Assembly: GCA_965153355.1 (NCBI GenBank)
Contig: OZ231127.1
Span: 20,956,001 to 21,020,000, forward strand
DNA: 64,000 bases
Reading direction: 5' to 3'
DNA from: Flaccisagitta enflata
Lineage: Eukaryota > Chaetognatha > Sagittoidea > Aphragmophora
The translations under genes and the position numbers were made by a program. This document shows positions 27,119-38,407 of the stretch, one piece after another. Position 1 is the stretch's first letter; each line of letters begins with the position of its first letter. The notes under the pieces were generated by a model. The model did not search any database. It was not told where the DNA came from and worked only from the letters and a program-made list of their open reading frames with translations.

Positions 27119-27871
27119 ATGCCTTCCATAAGTGGTTCCTTTTCGACCATGGCCTCCGTCAAAACGTCGCAGCGAAGTTATAGTAAAAGTGGTTATCAAA
27201 GTGGATTACCATCGCCGCTTTTGCCTCTCACAGCCGCCACGCTTCGTTCTCATTCCCAACAGCAGCAAATAATTGCCGATTGTGCATCCGCGTCTCGTTC
27301 GCATAATTCTTTGTCCGCATCTAATTATTCCCAGCCATCGCCGGCTCACGCCGCCGCTGTCGCCAATTCATCATCATCCCCTGGCAGTTCTTTGCGCAGT
27401 TCCGTCCGCACGTCCCTGCGCAGTTCCTCGTTACCGCGTCACCTCGCCACCGGCGAGCAAAGCGTCACGGATGGCGGAGCGACGTTGCCCGATGGCCCCG
27501 GGAGTTGCGCTTCGATTGTTAGACCACGTCCGCGCAGCGTTAGTAGCGGTGGTGGTAGCGGTGGACGCCGAGGTAGCCGCGAGGACGATGACGATGGAAA
27601 TTTTGACAATGGTGGAGGCTTGAGTTTTAGATCCATCATCTCGAGCGCCTCATTCGCTTCGTTGCCTCGTGGCGCGGTTAGCGGCGCTGTAAAAAATGCC
27701 ATTCCTCTCGTCAATGGTTTAAACGAAGCCAATGATCCGGTATCGGTTAACCTGGATGGAAACTCCAAAAAAGGCGAAGGTTCCTCCTCATCTTCTCAAA
27801 ATAGTGTCAATGATTATTCTTCCTGTGGCAAAGGATTTGGATTCGTGAGAGATTTGTATTACTTGAAACAG
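27119..27871 (+). CDS. Candidate alternative first exon MPSISG (251 codons), copy A
   Basis: The ATG at 27119 opens exactly 251 codons ending in AAACAG before GTAAAA, a phase-0 donor. The next phase-0 exon is 33661. The product is Ser/Gly/Arg-rich and disordered-looking (SSSSPGSSLRSSVRTSLRSS; GGGSGGRRGSREDDDDGN), then FGFVRDLYYLKQ at the junction. An upstream AAAGCAG that might have served as an acceptor in copy A is AAAGCGG in copy B, which favours a first exon over an internal one. Copy B keeps the frame with four amino-acid changes, all in the first third. The family is not recognised. Confidence 0.7.
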
Positions 27872-28077
27872 GTAAAAATGGTAACAAAGCTGCCTATGTT
27901 AACTCAGTTGGGGAATTGAATAACAGGGCGTGCAGAGAAATCTGCACCGACTTAAAACTTTGAAAGAGCCTCAGTCCTTAGATTTGTCTCATTTTGAAGA
28001 GCCGTCTAAACTCATTCATATGTGTCTAATTTGGAGGCTGAGGCTCTACTCTTTTGACTCAAAATATAGAGCATATC

Positions 28078-28263
28078 TCACCCTGTTAATCCATCTGGTA
28101 AAAGATTTACGGCAAAGACACCTTTCACAACCACTTCCCCATGCTCAGTAACTGCGTGGAGATTTCCGATAAAATACGGGCAAAAAAATTCGCTTACAAA
28201 CTTTTCTTCCAACACCCCTTTTGTCATAGGTTGTAAGTACAGGCCACATAATGCAATTTCCAC
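28078..28263 (-). pseudogene. Small ORF in the left arm of the inverted-repeat element
   Basis: On the minus strand, 61 codons read GTG then EIALCGLYLQPMTKGVLEEK and on to GVFAVNLLPDG before a stop at the arm boundary. The right arm holds the same ORF (32889-33113), which begins with ATG. Changes between arms are about half synonymous with no frame shift, fewer replacements than expected by chance. It looks like a captured or relic coding fragment. The function is unknown. Confidence 0.4.
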
Positions 28264-28291
28264 TAGATAAGGTAACTTCTAAAGCCTTTAT

Positions 28292-28400
28292 CTCCTAAAC
28301 GAATTGAGCAAATGACCTCAATTTGGGCTCATTTTAAAGAAGTTTGTCTGCTCTTTAAAATGAGCCCAAATTGAGGTCATTTGCTCCATTCGTTTAGGAG
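28292..28400. repeat. 49-bp stem hairpin with 11-nt loop
   Basis: 28292-28340 (TCCTAAACGAATTGAGCAAA onward) pairs with 28352-28400 with about one mismatch. The loop is AGTTTGTCTGC. Related hairpins recur three times at 32385-32880. In copy B the left-arm hairpin (about 41290-41375) is degraded by small deletions. Confidence 0.85.
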
Positions 28401-28599
28401 CAACAGTCTTCCAAAGTTGATGTTATTTTCAGAAAAATGGTATCTCTCAAACAAATAGAGCTAAAGACCCCAACTTGGGCATTAAAATGAGCAACCATCT
28501 TTTAAAGTTGATGTTATTTTCAGAAATATGCAATGATGCTCAAAATCATGGAAGCTTTTATTTTCAGTCTGTCTGTCTGTCCATCCCTGCCATGCCCCA

Positions 28600-29310
28600 C
28601 AGTGCTCATGGCCCCGTCTGGGCAGATTTGAGAGGAAGTCCTGTAGAACAGGGGGACTTTTGTTAGTCGTTCGTTTGTTTGTCCATTCGTCCCCCCCTCA
28701 TAGGGCCTCAAATCTGGCCTCGGTGATCTAAAATCTGGCCTCTGTGACCTAAAATCTGGCCTCTCAGGCCTCAAATTCAGCCTATCAGGCCTCAAATCCA
28801 GCCTCTCAGGCCTCAAATCCAGCCTCTCAGGCCTCAAATCCTGCCTCCCAGGCCTCAAATCCAATCTATCAGGCCTCAAACTTGGCCTCTCAGGCCTCAA
28901 ATTAGGCTTCTCAGGCCTCAAATTAGGCTTCTCAGGCCTCAAATCCAAATTCTCAGGCCTCAAACCTGGCCTCTCAGGCCTCAAACTAGGCCTTTAAGGC
29001 CTCAAATTAGCCATCTAAGCCTCAATTTATTGCTCTCAGGCTTCAAATCAATCCTCCGACCTTTCAAGCCTAAATCTAGCTCTCTTCAGCCTCAAGTCGG
29101 CCCTCCGAAGCTTTGGGTGGCATTCTCAGGCACCAGGGCCCAGTCAGCCCTCTATAGCATCTCATCTACTTCTTCAGGCAGGATGAAGAAAGTTCCCCTG
29201 TGTTCTCAAGACTTCATCTCCTTCGGGGCCGCTGCCTTGCTTCCCCTCACTCAAATTCACAATCACTCAAAGCAGGGCAACGGGTATTGCTGACCACATA
29301 TTGCCCTTGG
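28600..29310. mobile_element. Foldback-like minisatellite element, copy iii
   Basis: The left arm remnant has GTCCTGTAGAACAGGGGGAC and TTCGTTTGTTTGTCCATTCG. The 21-bp array (CAGGCCTCAAATCCAGCCTC type) spans about 28695-29165. The right arm has CCCCTGTGTTCTCAAGACTT, TTCGGGGCCGCTGCC and AAAGCAGGGCAACGGGTATT. Confidence 0.75.
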
Positions 29311-29324
29311 GCGACCTGTTCAGG

Positions 29325-29976
29325 TCTGAAATCAGTCCTAAGAGACTCATCTCAACCCTCTCATATTTAAAATCACCTCTCTCGGGTCAAAAATTGGCTC
29401 TCTCAGATCTAAAACCAGCCTTCTTACACCCAAAATCAACCCTCTTTAGCCCCAAATTAGCCCTCCCAGACTCTGTAAGCCCTCCCAGGCCTGTATTCAG
29501 CCCTCTGGCCTGGTTATGTCCTATGAGGCCTCAAATTTGCCCTCGCAAGCCTAAGATCTGATCTCTCAGGATGGATGGACGTGAGGAAATTCACCTATGT
29601 CCTACAGGACATCAGCTCTTTGGGGCCGCTGCCCTGCTCTCACTTCACTTCATCAGCTGATCACTCCAAGCAGTGAGCAGGGCATTGGTTATTGCTGACT
29701 TGTTACTTTTTTGGCGTTTTTGGGTCTTTTAAGCTCACTGCTCCTGCCCAAATGCCCCAGTGACCTTCATCACTGCCCCATCCCACATGCACGCGACTAG
29801 GGTATCTGCGTATCCGGCCTTGTTTAGTCCAAAAGACCTGATTTTTAGCTTGATTTGGGGTCCTGAAGTCTGATTTGCGGTGAGAAAGGCCTGATTTGGG
29901 AATCAAGGGGCCAGATTTGTGGTTTGAGGGGCCTGATTTGGGGTCTGAGTGGCCTGGATTGAGGCTGGGGGGTATA
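29325..29976. repeat. Further foldback-family arm and arrays
   Basis: Minisatellite units at about 29325-29570 lead to an arm (CCTATGTCCTACAGGACATC, GGGGCCGCTGCCCTGCT) ending near 29705. A different module follows (about 29706-29825, ending GCGTATCCGGCCTTGTTTAG). Inverted minisatellite units (CCTGATTTGGGGTCTGAG) then run to about 29970. Confidence 0.65.
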
Positions 29977-30321
29977 CAGTTGAAGCCCGATCTAACAGTT
30001 AAATCCTGTAATAACGGATGTCAAGGGACCAACAAATTTTATTTACTAAAGCCGGATTTCCTTTATTACCAATATATAAATGAAAAGAAATTGACATTAG
30101 GGACTAAATTTTTAAAATCTTTTAAAGGCGGATTTTTATTACTCTTGGATCCGTTATAGCGGGGTTTAACTGTGCCAACAGAATTCCGCCTATGATGGAT
30201 ACAAATTCACAGACCCTTCAACTTGTTTTCTCTAATTTTCTATATTAGCTCCAACAAAATTCTATCTAAAATATATAAAATATGTTAGTCCCTTGAAATC
30301 CGTTAGAGCAGGGTTTAACTG
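29977..30321. mobile_element. pogo/Tigger-like MITE with an internal end copy (copy A)
   Basis: It starts CAGTTGAAGCCCGATCTAAC and ends AGAGCAGGGTTTAACTG, inverted relative to each other, with TA on both sides. CAG...CTG ends and a TA target fit the pogo branch of Tc1/mariner. A second right-end copy lies inside (CCGTTATAGCGGGGTTTAAC, about 30149-30171). The element may therefore be one 195-bp MITE extended by another. There is no ORF. Copy B is at 42941-43282. Confidence 0.7.
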
Positions 30322-30339
30322 TATACAGAAAACCAGAAA

Positions 30340-31530
30340 AAATGTGTGGAACAATAGGTCATTGGCCCCTTCAGGACTGCTGCCATTACCATTTGTTTAA
30401 CCTCTCACTGAGAAGGAACCAATTCTAAGATAGTCATCCAAGGTTCACACATGGTCAGCAGTACCCCACGCCCTGCTCGGAGTGATTTGCTGAAGAAGTG
30501 AAGTGAGAGCAGGGTAGCAGCCCCAAAGGGCTAGTGTCCTGTAGGACATAGGGGTGAATTTCTATAGTCCTGAGAAAGCACGTTTAAAAGCTGAATGTTT
30601 GATTGGAGCACAGTAATGAGGCATGTAGGGGCTGATTTAGGGGGTTTACGGGCTCAAATGAGATCAGGGATGAGGGCAGATATAGACCTGAGAGAGTTAC
30701 TTTGAGGGCTGGATTGAGACCTAAGTGGTCAGATTTTAAGTTTGAAAGGACTGATTTTTGGCTTGTGAGAGCTAATTTTGGACCTGAGATGGCTGATTTT
30801 GGGCCTGAGAAAGCTGAGTTTTGGGCCTGAGAGGACTGATTTTAAGCCTGAGAGGGCTATTATAGGGTCTGAGAGGGTTAATTTGGGTCTTAGAAGGGGG
30901 ATGTATGTACGGACAGATGGATGGACATCTGGAAATTCACCCATGTCCTACAGGACATCGGCCCTTTGGGGTCGCTGCCCTAAAAGCTTATCACTTAGTC
31001 TGCCGCATAATACAGAAATGGAAAGGAACTAATCATCCAAGGATCGCACATGGTCAGCGGTACCCGATGCCCTGCTGGGAAGTGATCTAGTGAAGAGGTT
31101 GAGGGAGAGCAGGGCAGCGGCCCTAAAAGGGACGATGTCTTGTAAAACACAGAGGGACTGGTGTGAGACATCTGTCCTTCCATCCATCCTGAGGGTTATT
31201 TCAGACTTTAGACTGGCACAGTTAGGCCACTAAGGGCATGAGGGCTGGGTGGGTGGGCTTGGAGGCAGTTCCGAGGTTTTGGGGCTGATTTGATGCACAT
31301 GGAGAGGGTTGATTGAAGGTCTGGGCGATTTGAGGTCTGGAGGGCAGGCCCCGAGGGCATGGGAAACTATTCAGAGCAGAGGGCTGATTTGAAGCCTCAT
31401 TAGGCCTGGGAAGGAGCTAATTTGAGCCTTGATAGTCATGGGAGGTGACGCGGAAGGACGTCTCAAAATTCCCCACCTGTGTTCTACAGGACATTGGCCC
31501 TTTGGGGCCAGCTGCCCAAAAGCATGTTGG
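30340..31530. mobile_element. Cluster of foldback-family arms and minisatellites (copy A)
   Basis: Arms occur at about 30340-30580, 30890-31190 (two arms joined through AGGATCGCACATGGTCAGCG) and 31440-31530. 21-bp units fill the spaces between. The arm at 31040-31150 is in opposite orientation to that at 30935-30985. Copy B of the block (43320-44490) keeps the layout but is cleaner in the last minisatellite. Confidence 0.7.
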
Positions 31531-31812
31531 CAGTGACGTTGAAGAGGATGAAACTCGAGGATGATTCCACCTAATTTCATGGGTTTTCTGTACATACCCC
31601 CCCCAGCTTCAAACTGGTCCTCCATGACCTTCTTACCTAAAATCAGAGCTCTAAGACCTCAAATCTAGCCTCTCAGACAACAGATCTTGACCTTCAGATC
31701 CCAAATCAGGCCTTTCACACTGCAAATCAGACCTCCAAGACCCAAAATCAAGCCTCTCAGACCCAGAAGCCAGTCTTTTGGACTAAAACAAGTGACGCGG
31801 GATTATAATCTT

Positions 31813-31988
31813 GTTGCGGACAGGTGGGCAGCGGCATCCACACCCCCCATCCACACCCCAAACCCTATCCCACACACACAAACATACACAAATTGTATCT
31901 AAAACACTTTTCAACTTGATGACCCCACACCAACGGACCAACAAACTGACAGACAAAGCCTCAAGATCATAAGGTTGCCTGTCCACAA
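31813..31988 (-). mobile_element. Hairpin-headed short TIR element (copy A)
   Basis: On the minus strand it begins TTGTGGACAGGCAACC and continues TGAGGCTTTGTCTGTCAG and GTTGGTCCGTTGG. It ends CCACCTGTCCGCAAC. It has the same order of parts as 11964-12187. Copy B is at 44788-44963. Confidence 0.68.
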
Positions 31989-32384
31989 TTAAAAAAAGCC
32001 TCCCAAACTTCTTATCAGGCGTTTAAGACCTCATATTATTCATTTATGACCTCATATCAGGCTTTGTCAGCCTCATCAATGAGTGGCTAGTTGGTGCAAT
32101 TCGCAAATTTACCCATCTATCGATTTTCCATCACGACTAACCAACTAACCGATCAAGTGACAAAGTCTCTTTTTGATGTGCGTTGGCGCACATAAAAATC
32201 TTTCAAAATTTTTTTGATTGCGTCCACGTGACTAACCAACCTGCTTTGTCCATCCATACATCCATCTGTCTATCTATCCATTGGTCTATCTATCGATTGG
32301 TCAAGCTATACTTTTTTTGTTTCTTTTTGGCGTTTATGGGTGGTTATTGCATTACTGCTGCCGCCCACCAGCACGCAACTTAGC

Positions 32385-32880
32385 ATTTTCTGAAAATAAC
32401 ATAAACATTGAAAGACAGTTGCTCCTAAATGAATTGAGCATATGTCCTCAATTTGAGCTAATTTTTAAGAGCACTGTCTGTTCTTTAAAATGAGCCCATG
32501 TTGAGGTCTTAAGCTCTGTTTGTTTAAGAGATGCAAGCTCTTTAAGTTGTTATGGTCTTAGCCATTTTTCTGAAAATAATGAATTGAGCAAATGACCTTA
32601 ACTTATTTTACGATTTAAAGAGCTCTGTCTGTTCTTTATAATGAGCCCAAGTTGAGTTCATTTGCTCATTATGTTGAAGAGATGCCTACTCTCAAAGTAG
32701 TATGTGTCTTTGCCATTTTTCTGAAAATTACATCAACTTTGGAAGACGCTTGCTCCTAGATGCATTGAGCAAATGATCTGAACTTGGGCTCATTTTAAAG
32801 AGTTTTGTTTGCTCTTTAAAATGAGCCCAAGTTGAGGTAATTTGCTCAATTCGTTCAGAGATATAAGCTTAAGAAGTTAC
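32385..32880. repeat. Tandem array of three palindromic units, about 165-190 bp each
   Basis: Each unit has TTTTCTGAAAATAAC, then TTGAGCAAATGACCTCAAC, then a palindrome around TCTTTAAAATGAGCCCAAGT, then GAGATGC. The palindromes at about 32430-32510, 32585-32670 and 32760-32860 are of the 28292-28400 type. Confidence 0.75.
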
Positions 32881-32888
32881 CTTATCTT

Positions 32889-33113
32889 ATGGAAATTGCT
32901 TCATGTGGCCTGTACTTACAACCCATGACAAATGGGGCGTTGGAGGAAAAGTTTGTAAGGGAATTTTTTTGCCCCTATTTTATCGTTAGTCTTCATGCAA
33001 TAACTGAACACGGGGAAGTGGTTTTGAAAGGTGTCTTTGCCGCAAATCTTTTACCAGATGGAATTAACAGGGTGATCTTCCTATCTGAAACTATTGAATC
33101 TAACAATTTTTAA
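32889..33113 (+). pseudogene. Small ORF in the right arm of the inverted-repeat element (copy A)
   Basis: The ATG at 32889 opens 74 codons: MEIASCGLYLQPMTNGALEE, KFVREFFCPYFIVSLHAITE, HGEVVLKGVFAANLLPDGIN and a short tail beyond the arm. It is homologous to the left-arm ORF on the other strand. It does not match a transposase that I know. It could be a relic exon or a small element-coded protein. Copy B is unchanged at 45865-46089. Confidence 0.4.
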
Positions 33114-33660
33114 GCATTTCACCCTTACAAGTAAACTACATAGGTGACAAAAGGCTTATGCCTGCGCAGCTAGCATAATGAACACTAAACATTCATAAAA
33201 TGTTTCTGACCTACTTACGTTATCATCTATCTTTGGACCAAATCGCTCGTCAGTTGGCAGATACCCTGCGGTTACCCCCAGAACTTAAGGTTGGGAACAA
33301 AGGATTGTAATCAAATTTTCAACCACGACTGCGATGTAGCTTTTTCATTTGAAAAAAAAAAAATCCATCCCCCAAATTTGACTGATTTAGCTGCTTCATC
33401 AATTCCGCAATCCGGCCACCATTTTCACGCTCCTGCTCATAATAATTAAAGCATTGAATGGTTCTTATGTTTTTCATGGCTTTGTAGTAATTAGTCTACA
33501 TTTGTTTCAAGCGAAGTTGCTGTGATGATTATGACAGTATGTAGAAAAGCACACGCGCACTGGTAGCTGTACCGCCACGCCTAGTTTGATTAGAACGACA
33601 TCCTAACTGCATAACGATACGATGACCATCCTGATGCCGTTGATTATTTCCTTTCTGCAG

Positions 33661-33813
33661 GGGAAATTGGTGTCGGAAATCGAGAATCTCCGCTGCGAGT
33701 TGCAAGAACGCGATGGCGTCTGCCGCAATCATATCAACGTCATCGCGGAGCTTGAAGAGGAGTTGGAGACGCTCAAGGAGGAGGCGGAGAGAAAAGATCC
33801 CAAGGCATCCAAC
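33661..33813 (+). CDS. Coiled-coil exon (51 codons), copy A
   Basis: The acceptor is TTTCTGCAG and the donor is AAC/GTAAGT, phase 0 at both ends. The product GKLVSEIENLRCELQERDGV, CRNHINVIAELEEELETLKE, EAERKDPKASN is a clear coiled coil. It can follow either 25396-25521 or the alternative first exon 27119-27871. Copy B at 46637-46789 differs by four synonymous bases and no amino acid. Confidence 0.8.
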
Positions 33814-34755
33814 GTAAGTTTACAAATTACTAAACAGATTATTTAACAGATTATTTACTTCAAATAGAAGTAGCTTTGTATGGTTGTTAAATTGCCAGAT
33901 TTAAGTTTTAAACTTAAGATTATCTTTAAGCGAGGCGTTGAACGTTTGATTTTGAAAGGGAGACGTTTGAAGTGATGGAAAGAGTTTAAAGTGGAATTGC
34001 GGGTCCTCGCTTCCCGGGGCCACTGCCCAAATGTTTGAATAATTGGCTGCAATGGACGACCGAGCTGTTCTATTCAAAAACTTCATTTCTCCATCAGTCG
34101 GTTCATCCTAACTTTTCAACCCGGATGGATGTCTGGGTTATTGCATGACTTAATTTCGACTTTTCACTGTAATGGCTTGTGAATCTCTGAAAGCCTCTCA
34201 CCACGGCAGTCGTTTCCTCTCTCTCCCTTTCATTTCATGAATCCTCGTTTTATGTATCATTCGCTTTCATTTGTGTATATATCCGTTTGTTTGTGTGTGA
34301 CCTGAGTCTGTTATTGGTATGATTGCAGTTAACTTTATCCTCTCTTTTTCTATCTTTTTCCCTCGCCCTGGGCTCTGTGACTTGATTTTTATCGGTTTTC
34401 CTCCTCTTCCTCCTCCTCTTAAAGTCTCTGATCGCCATCGGCTATCCCCTTCTTTGTCACTCGCGTAGTTTGTAGAATAGAAGGCAAAAGAAGAGAGAGA
34501 GAGAGAGAGAGAGAGAAAGTGAGACGGCCAAAAGGCAAAGGGCTTTTTTTTTCTTTCACTGGCGCCGTCGTCGGCTCGTAAACAACTCTCGCGGCTTTCA
34601 ATGACAAAATGCGCCAAACCTGGAAACAGTCCAAAAATTCCGCTTTATGAGAAGAAATCTACCATACTCTCAATGGGATTATTACTTTAAAGCCATAAAA
34701 ACGTGTGGAAATTTGGACGCGCCACCGAGTAGCCAAAACTTCTAATCTACCCAAT

Positions 34756-35333
34756 ATGTCGGCATCTGGTTCAAAGATTATTCACCGCCAATCAACGCCA
34801 CCTGTCCCTCGCGTCACATCGTCATCGTCTTCTCGGATTACCATGACGCAACCGATCGATACCATGGCGGGAACTTCTCCACCGAAACCCCCGCGAAATC
34901 CTTCGCTGCATCAACCGGAAATCTCGCACGAGTATTCGTTGCCAGCTGATGCCCTTCGTTCGGGTGGTGGTGACGACGGCGACGGTGGTAACGAACGGCG
35001 TCGAGACTGCTTCGCGGACAAAGGTCAGCGACGCCGAAGATCGAGCGTTTTCGACTGCGCATCCCCCAACTCGCCGTCGGAAAATGACTTTGGCTTCGCG
35101 AAAGCGCCATCTTCTGATATTCGCAAAGTGACGACGACAACAACTACACAAATTGTGGAGAATGAAGATCGCGGGGCGATGATGGGATCTTCCTTACCTT
35201 CCTCTCCACGCGTTGACAAGAAGAGATCCGGTAGTGAAAAGAAAATCAACCCCAAGAATCGAGCGCTCTTTTCCATAGCAAAAGCGAAAAAGAAGAAGCA
35301 GCCTTCATCCCGTGTCTCCCTAAACGACGAAGA
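34756..35333 (+). CDS. 5' part of the MSASGS ORF, cut by the assembly gap (copy A)
   Basis: The ATG at 34756 starts MSASGSKIIHRQSTPPVPRV, as in the complete copy at 47719. The frame runs 192 codons into the N gap at 35334. Sequence after the gap does not continue it, so the break comes from the assembly and is not a mutation. Confidence 0.7.
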
Positions 35334-35343
35334 NNNNNNNNNN
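35334..35343. other. Scaffold gap (10 N)
   Basis: Ten N bases separate the end of copy A from sequence leading into copy B. Confidence 1.
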
Positions 35344-35845
35344 CAGAGAGAGAGTCCAGGGAAATACAGACAAGTATGTAGTCAAAGAGATATAGGCAAT
35401 CAAAGAGATAGACAGACCAAAAGAGAGACTTGAACGGAGAGAATGAGAATCAGAAAAACTGCAAGTCCGGATTACCAAAAACAACGCATAAACGAAAACA
35501 AAAACTATTTGACAGTTGTTCACGTTTTTCTTCTTATTCTTTTTTTTTCTTTTTTTTTGGTCGGAGGATCTAAGTTGCAGCAATGGAGGAATATGAAAGA
35601 CAGCCTCCTCTAATACGCTTGTAACCTTCTTGAAGGGATCACAATTCCGCTTACAATAAAGGAGGATATTAAACTGTACCCAACCTAAAGTGGTTTGTTC
35701 ATTTGCTGTTTTGAATAGTAAAATACCTTGTCTTGTTAAGGTTCAACTTCAGAGGAACTCTGCATTAACAGCCTCTGCTTTTAATGGTTCCCTATCACAG
35801 ATAAGGACAATTTATGACCTAATTGCTACATGTATATTCTCAGAC
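35344..35845. other. Sequence between the gap and copy B
   Basis: GA-rich at first (AGAGATAGACAGACCAAAAG), then unique AT-rich sequence. It does not obviously match 21.9-22.4 kb, the part that precedes copy A, except close to the junction (CTCAAAATCATGATTTGAT). Confidence 0.6.
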
Positions 35846-36196
35846 TCAAAATCATGATTTGATAAGTGAGCCTGCTGGAATTCAAGTGAAAGCTGATGTG
35901 TGACTGATCATAATATTTGCATAAATTTTTGCTTATAGTTTCTAGTCATATTGTTGATCAAAGCTTTTCTCCTGGCGTGCCATCATTGATCCTTTTTGCG
36001 CGTCATTTTCAGTTCTCATCGATTTGTTTTATCTGCCTCCTGTAAATCTTTACCTCATTCTAAAATCTCCATTACGTTATCCCTCATCAGTAAATCTATT
36101 TTAGTTTGTTCATTTGTTTTTCCTTGTCCGTCTGTCCCCCTTTTTGGCAGCTTCACCACTTCTCATTCATGTATTTGAGTTTTTCCTCTTTTTTTT

Positions 36197-37290
36197 TTCC
36201 ACCACTCCGTTTTCCACCTTTCCGTTTTTCATCTTTCTCTGTCTTCCCCGTATGCTTGTTCCCGCTTTCCCGTTTCCCACTTTTCCCTTTCTTCCACTTT
36301 TTCCTTTCTTCCACTTTTTCCTTTCTTCCACTTTTTTCTTTCCCTGTGTTCTATCTCTCCGTTTCCCACCTTCCCTGTTTTTTACCTCACCCAATTTTCC
36401 AACCCTCCACTTTTTACCTTTCCCTGCTTTCCACCTTTCCCAGCTTTCCACCTTCCCCTGCTTTCCACTTTCCCCTGCTTTCCACCTTCCCCTGCTTTCC
36501 ACCTTTCCCTGTTTTCCACCTTGCCCCGTTTTCCTTGTTTTCCCCTTTCCTTGTTTTCCCCTTTCCCTGTTTTCCATCCTCTTCCTGTTTTCCATCTTCT
36601 TCCTGTTTTCCATCTATTTCCTGTTTTCCATCTTTTTCCTGTTTTCCATCTTTTTCCTGTTTTTCATCCTTTGCCCTATTTTCCATCTTCTTCCTTTTTT
36701 CCATCTTCTTCCTGTTTTCCATCTTCTTCCTGTTTTCCATCTTCCTGTTTTCCATCTTTTTCCTGTTTTTCATCCTTTGCCCTATTTTCCATCTCAATCT
36801 TTTCCATTTTTCTTCCTTTTTTTCCCCCTTTTCTTCTTTTCCACCCTTACCCCTCTCCTCGTTTCCCACCTTTCTTTGTTTTCCATTTTTCTTTGTTTTC
36901 CACCTTTATTTGTTTTCCACCTTTCCTTGTTTTCCACCCATTTCCTGTGTTCTCCCTTTTCCATCTCCTCCCATTTTCCACCATGCCCTGTTTTCCAACT
37001 TGTCCTGTTTGTCCATTCTTCCACTATTTCCTGCTTTCCATCTTTCCCGTTTTCCACCTTGCTCTGTTAAACACCATTTCGGTTTTCCTCCATGTCCTGT
37101 TGTGCCCATTCCACCACTATTTCCTCTCTTCCACTTTTTTCGGTTTTCTATCTTTCCCATTTTCCACCTTATCCTGTTTTCTACCTTATCCTGTTTTCTA
37201 CCTTGTCCTGTTTTCCACCTTGTCCTGTTTTCCACCATTTCCTGGTTTGCCCATTCTACCACTATTTTCTCTTTTCCATCTGTATTCACT
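36197..37290. repeat. Pyrimidine minisatellite (copy B)
   Basis: Same array as 22780-23930 with about 60 bp fewer units. Confidence 0.92.
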
Positions 37291-38085
37291 TGACCCGCCT
37301 TTCACCCGCGACTGTTTATCATCTTCCGTTTTCCATTCATTACTCTATCATCTTTTCGGTCTATCGTCAAGGTGCTCCGTTGACGTGTTCGTTTTCACTC
37401 TATTAATTCTTCCCCACACGTTGTCCAACCGTTCTCATTCTTCATGTATGACACGATTATCACCTCTCTTCTTGGCGGCTCTCTCTTCTCTATATTGCGC
37501 GTTTTTCGTGTCTTTGGCTTCGTTACCTACCAGCTTTTTTTCCTCTTCCCTCCTCCTCCTCCCTATAATTTCCATACGCGTGTTCCTCATCATTTTTTTC
37601 TATCGTCCCTAATTTCCATTTTTTTCTTACCATCATACCATGCCATATTTAAATCTATTGTATTTTTCACCCCTCTCTCCTTACCCCTCTTTTTTTTCTC
37701 TCTCACCCACCCCCTGGTTACCTGTATTTTTTATGCGGGTACACTCATTGATTTCTCTTTCATCTTTTGCATCACGCGCCATCTCCTATCCCTCCTTTGA
37801 AAACCTGGTGGCCGTTTTGATTAATTATTACCATGCACGCTCTTTATCATGAAATAATAATATCTGCGCACTAAAACCGCTGCCACTTCACATGACGACG
37901 ACGACGACTGTAACGAAAACGACGAATGGAACCCGTCTCCTACTAAACGACCGTTCCATGGGTGCAATCCCTCTTTCTGCCGTCGCGCACAACGTCGTGG
38001 TGTTCATGCATATTCCCACTCGTCATTGTTGCGTGATAATGTGGTTTACCGATCACGTGACTACCTGGTGGGACTCCCATCCTCC

Positions 38086-38096
38086 TTTCTTTCTTC

Positions 38097-38158
<62 letters not shown>

Positions 38159-38263
38159 CTCTTTTTTCTCTCTTTCTCTGTCTCTGTCTCCTTCCTTCTC
38201 TTCCCTTTCTCTCTTTCTCTCTCTTCCTTCTTCTCTCCTCTCCCTCTTCCTCTCTTTCCTCTC

Positions 38264-38330
<67 letters not shown>

Positions 38331-38340
38331 CTCTCTTTCT
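38086..38340. repeat. (CTTT)n then (CT)n array (copy B)
   Basis: About 255 bp of pyrimidine, much shorter than the 570 bp in copy A and with a longer TTTC part. Confidence 0.95.
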
Positions 38341-38407
38341 GTGCATGTCTTTCCTGCCTCTTTCTCTGTTCGTTCGTCTGTCTACTCAAACCCTGTTTCG
38401 CCTGTAG

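Larger units (their letters stand above)
28079..33074. mobile_element. About 5-kb inverted-repeat element with hairpin-rich arms (copy A)
   Basis: The outer ends are inverse: CACCCTGTTAATCCATCTGG at 28079 and the matching AGATGGAATTAACAGGGTG ending at 33074. Arms of several hundred bp (about 28079-28540 and 32385-33074) share, in inverse order, a small ORF, a long hairpin and ACTTTGGAAGAC / TTTTCTGAAAATAAC words. The interior is filled with foldback-minisatellite copies, a pogo-like MITE and a hairpin-headed element. No transposase is seen. The interior may be nested insertions rather than original cargo. Confidence 0.65.

Noticed and set aside
28695-29165. CRISPR-like regular repeats of about 21 bp
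   Set aside because: Units are contiguous with no unique spacers, the context is eukaryotic, and arrays lie between foldback arms.
31687-31902. 71-codon ORF, also in copy B at 44662
   Set aside because: It runs from minisatellite units into a short TIR element. Identity between copies only reflects the block duplication.
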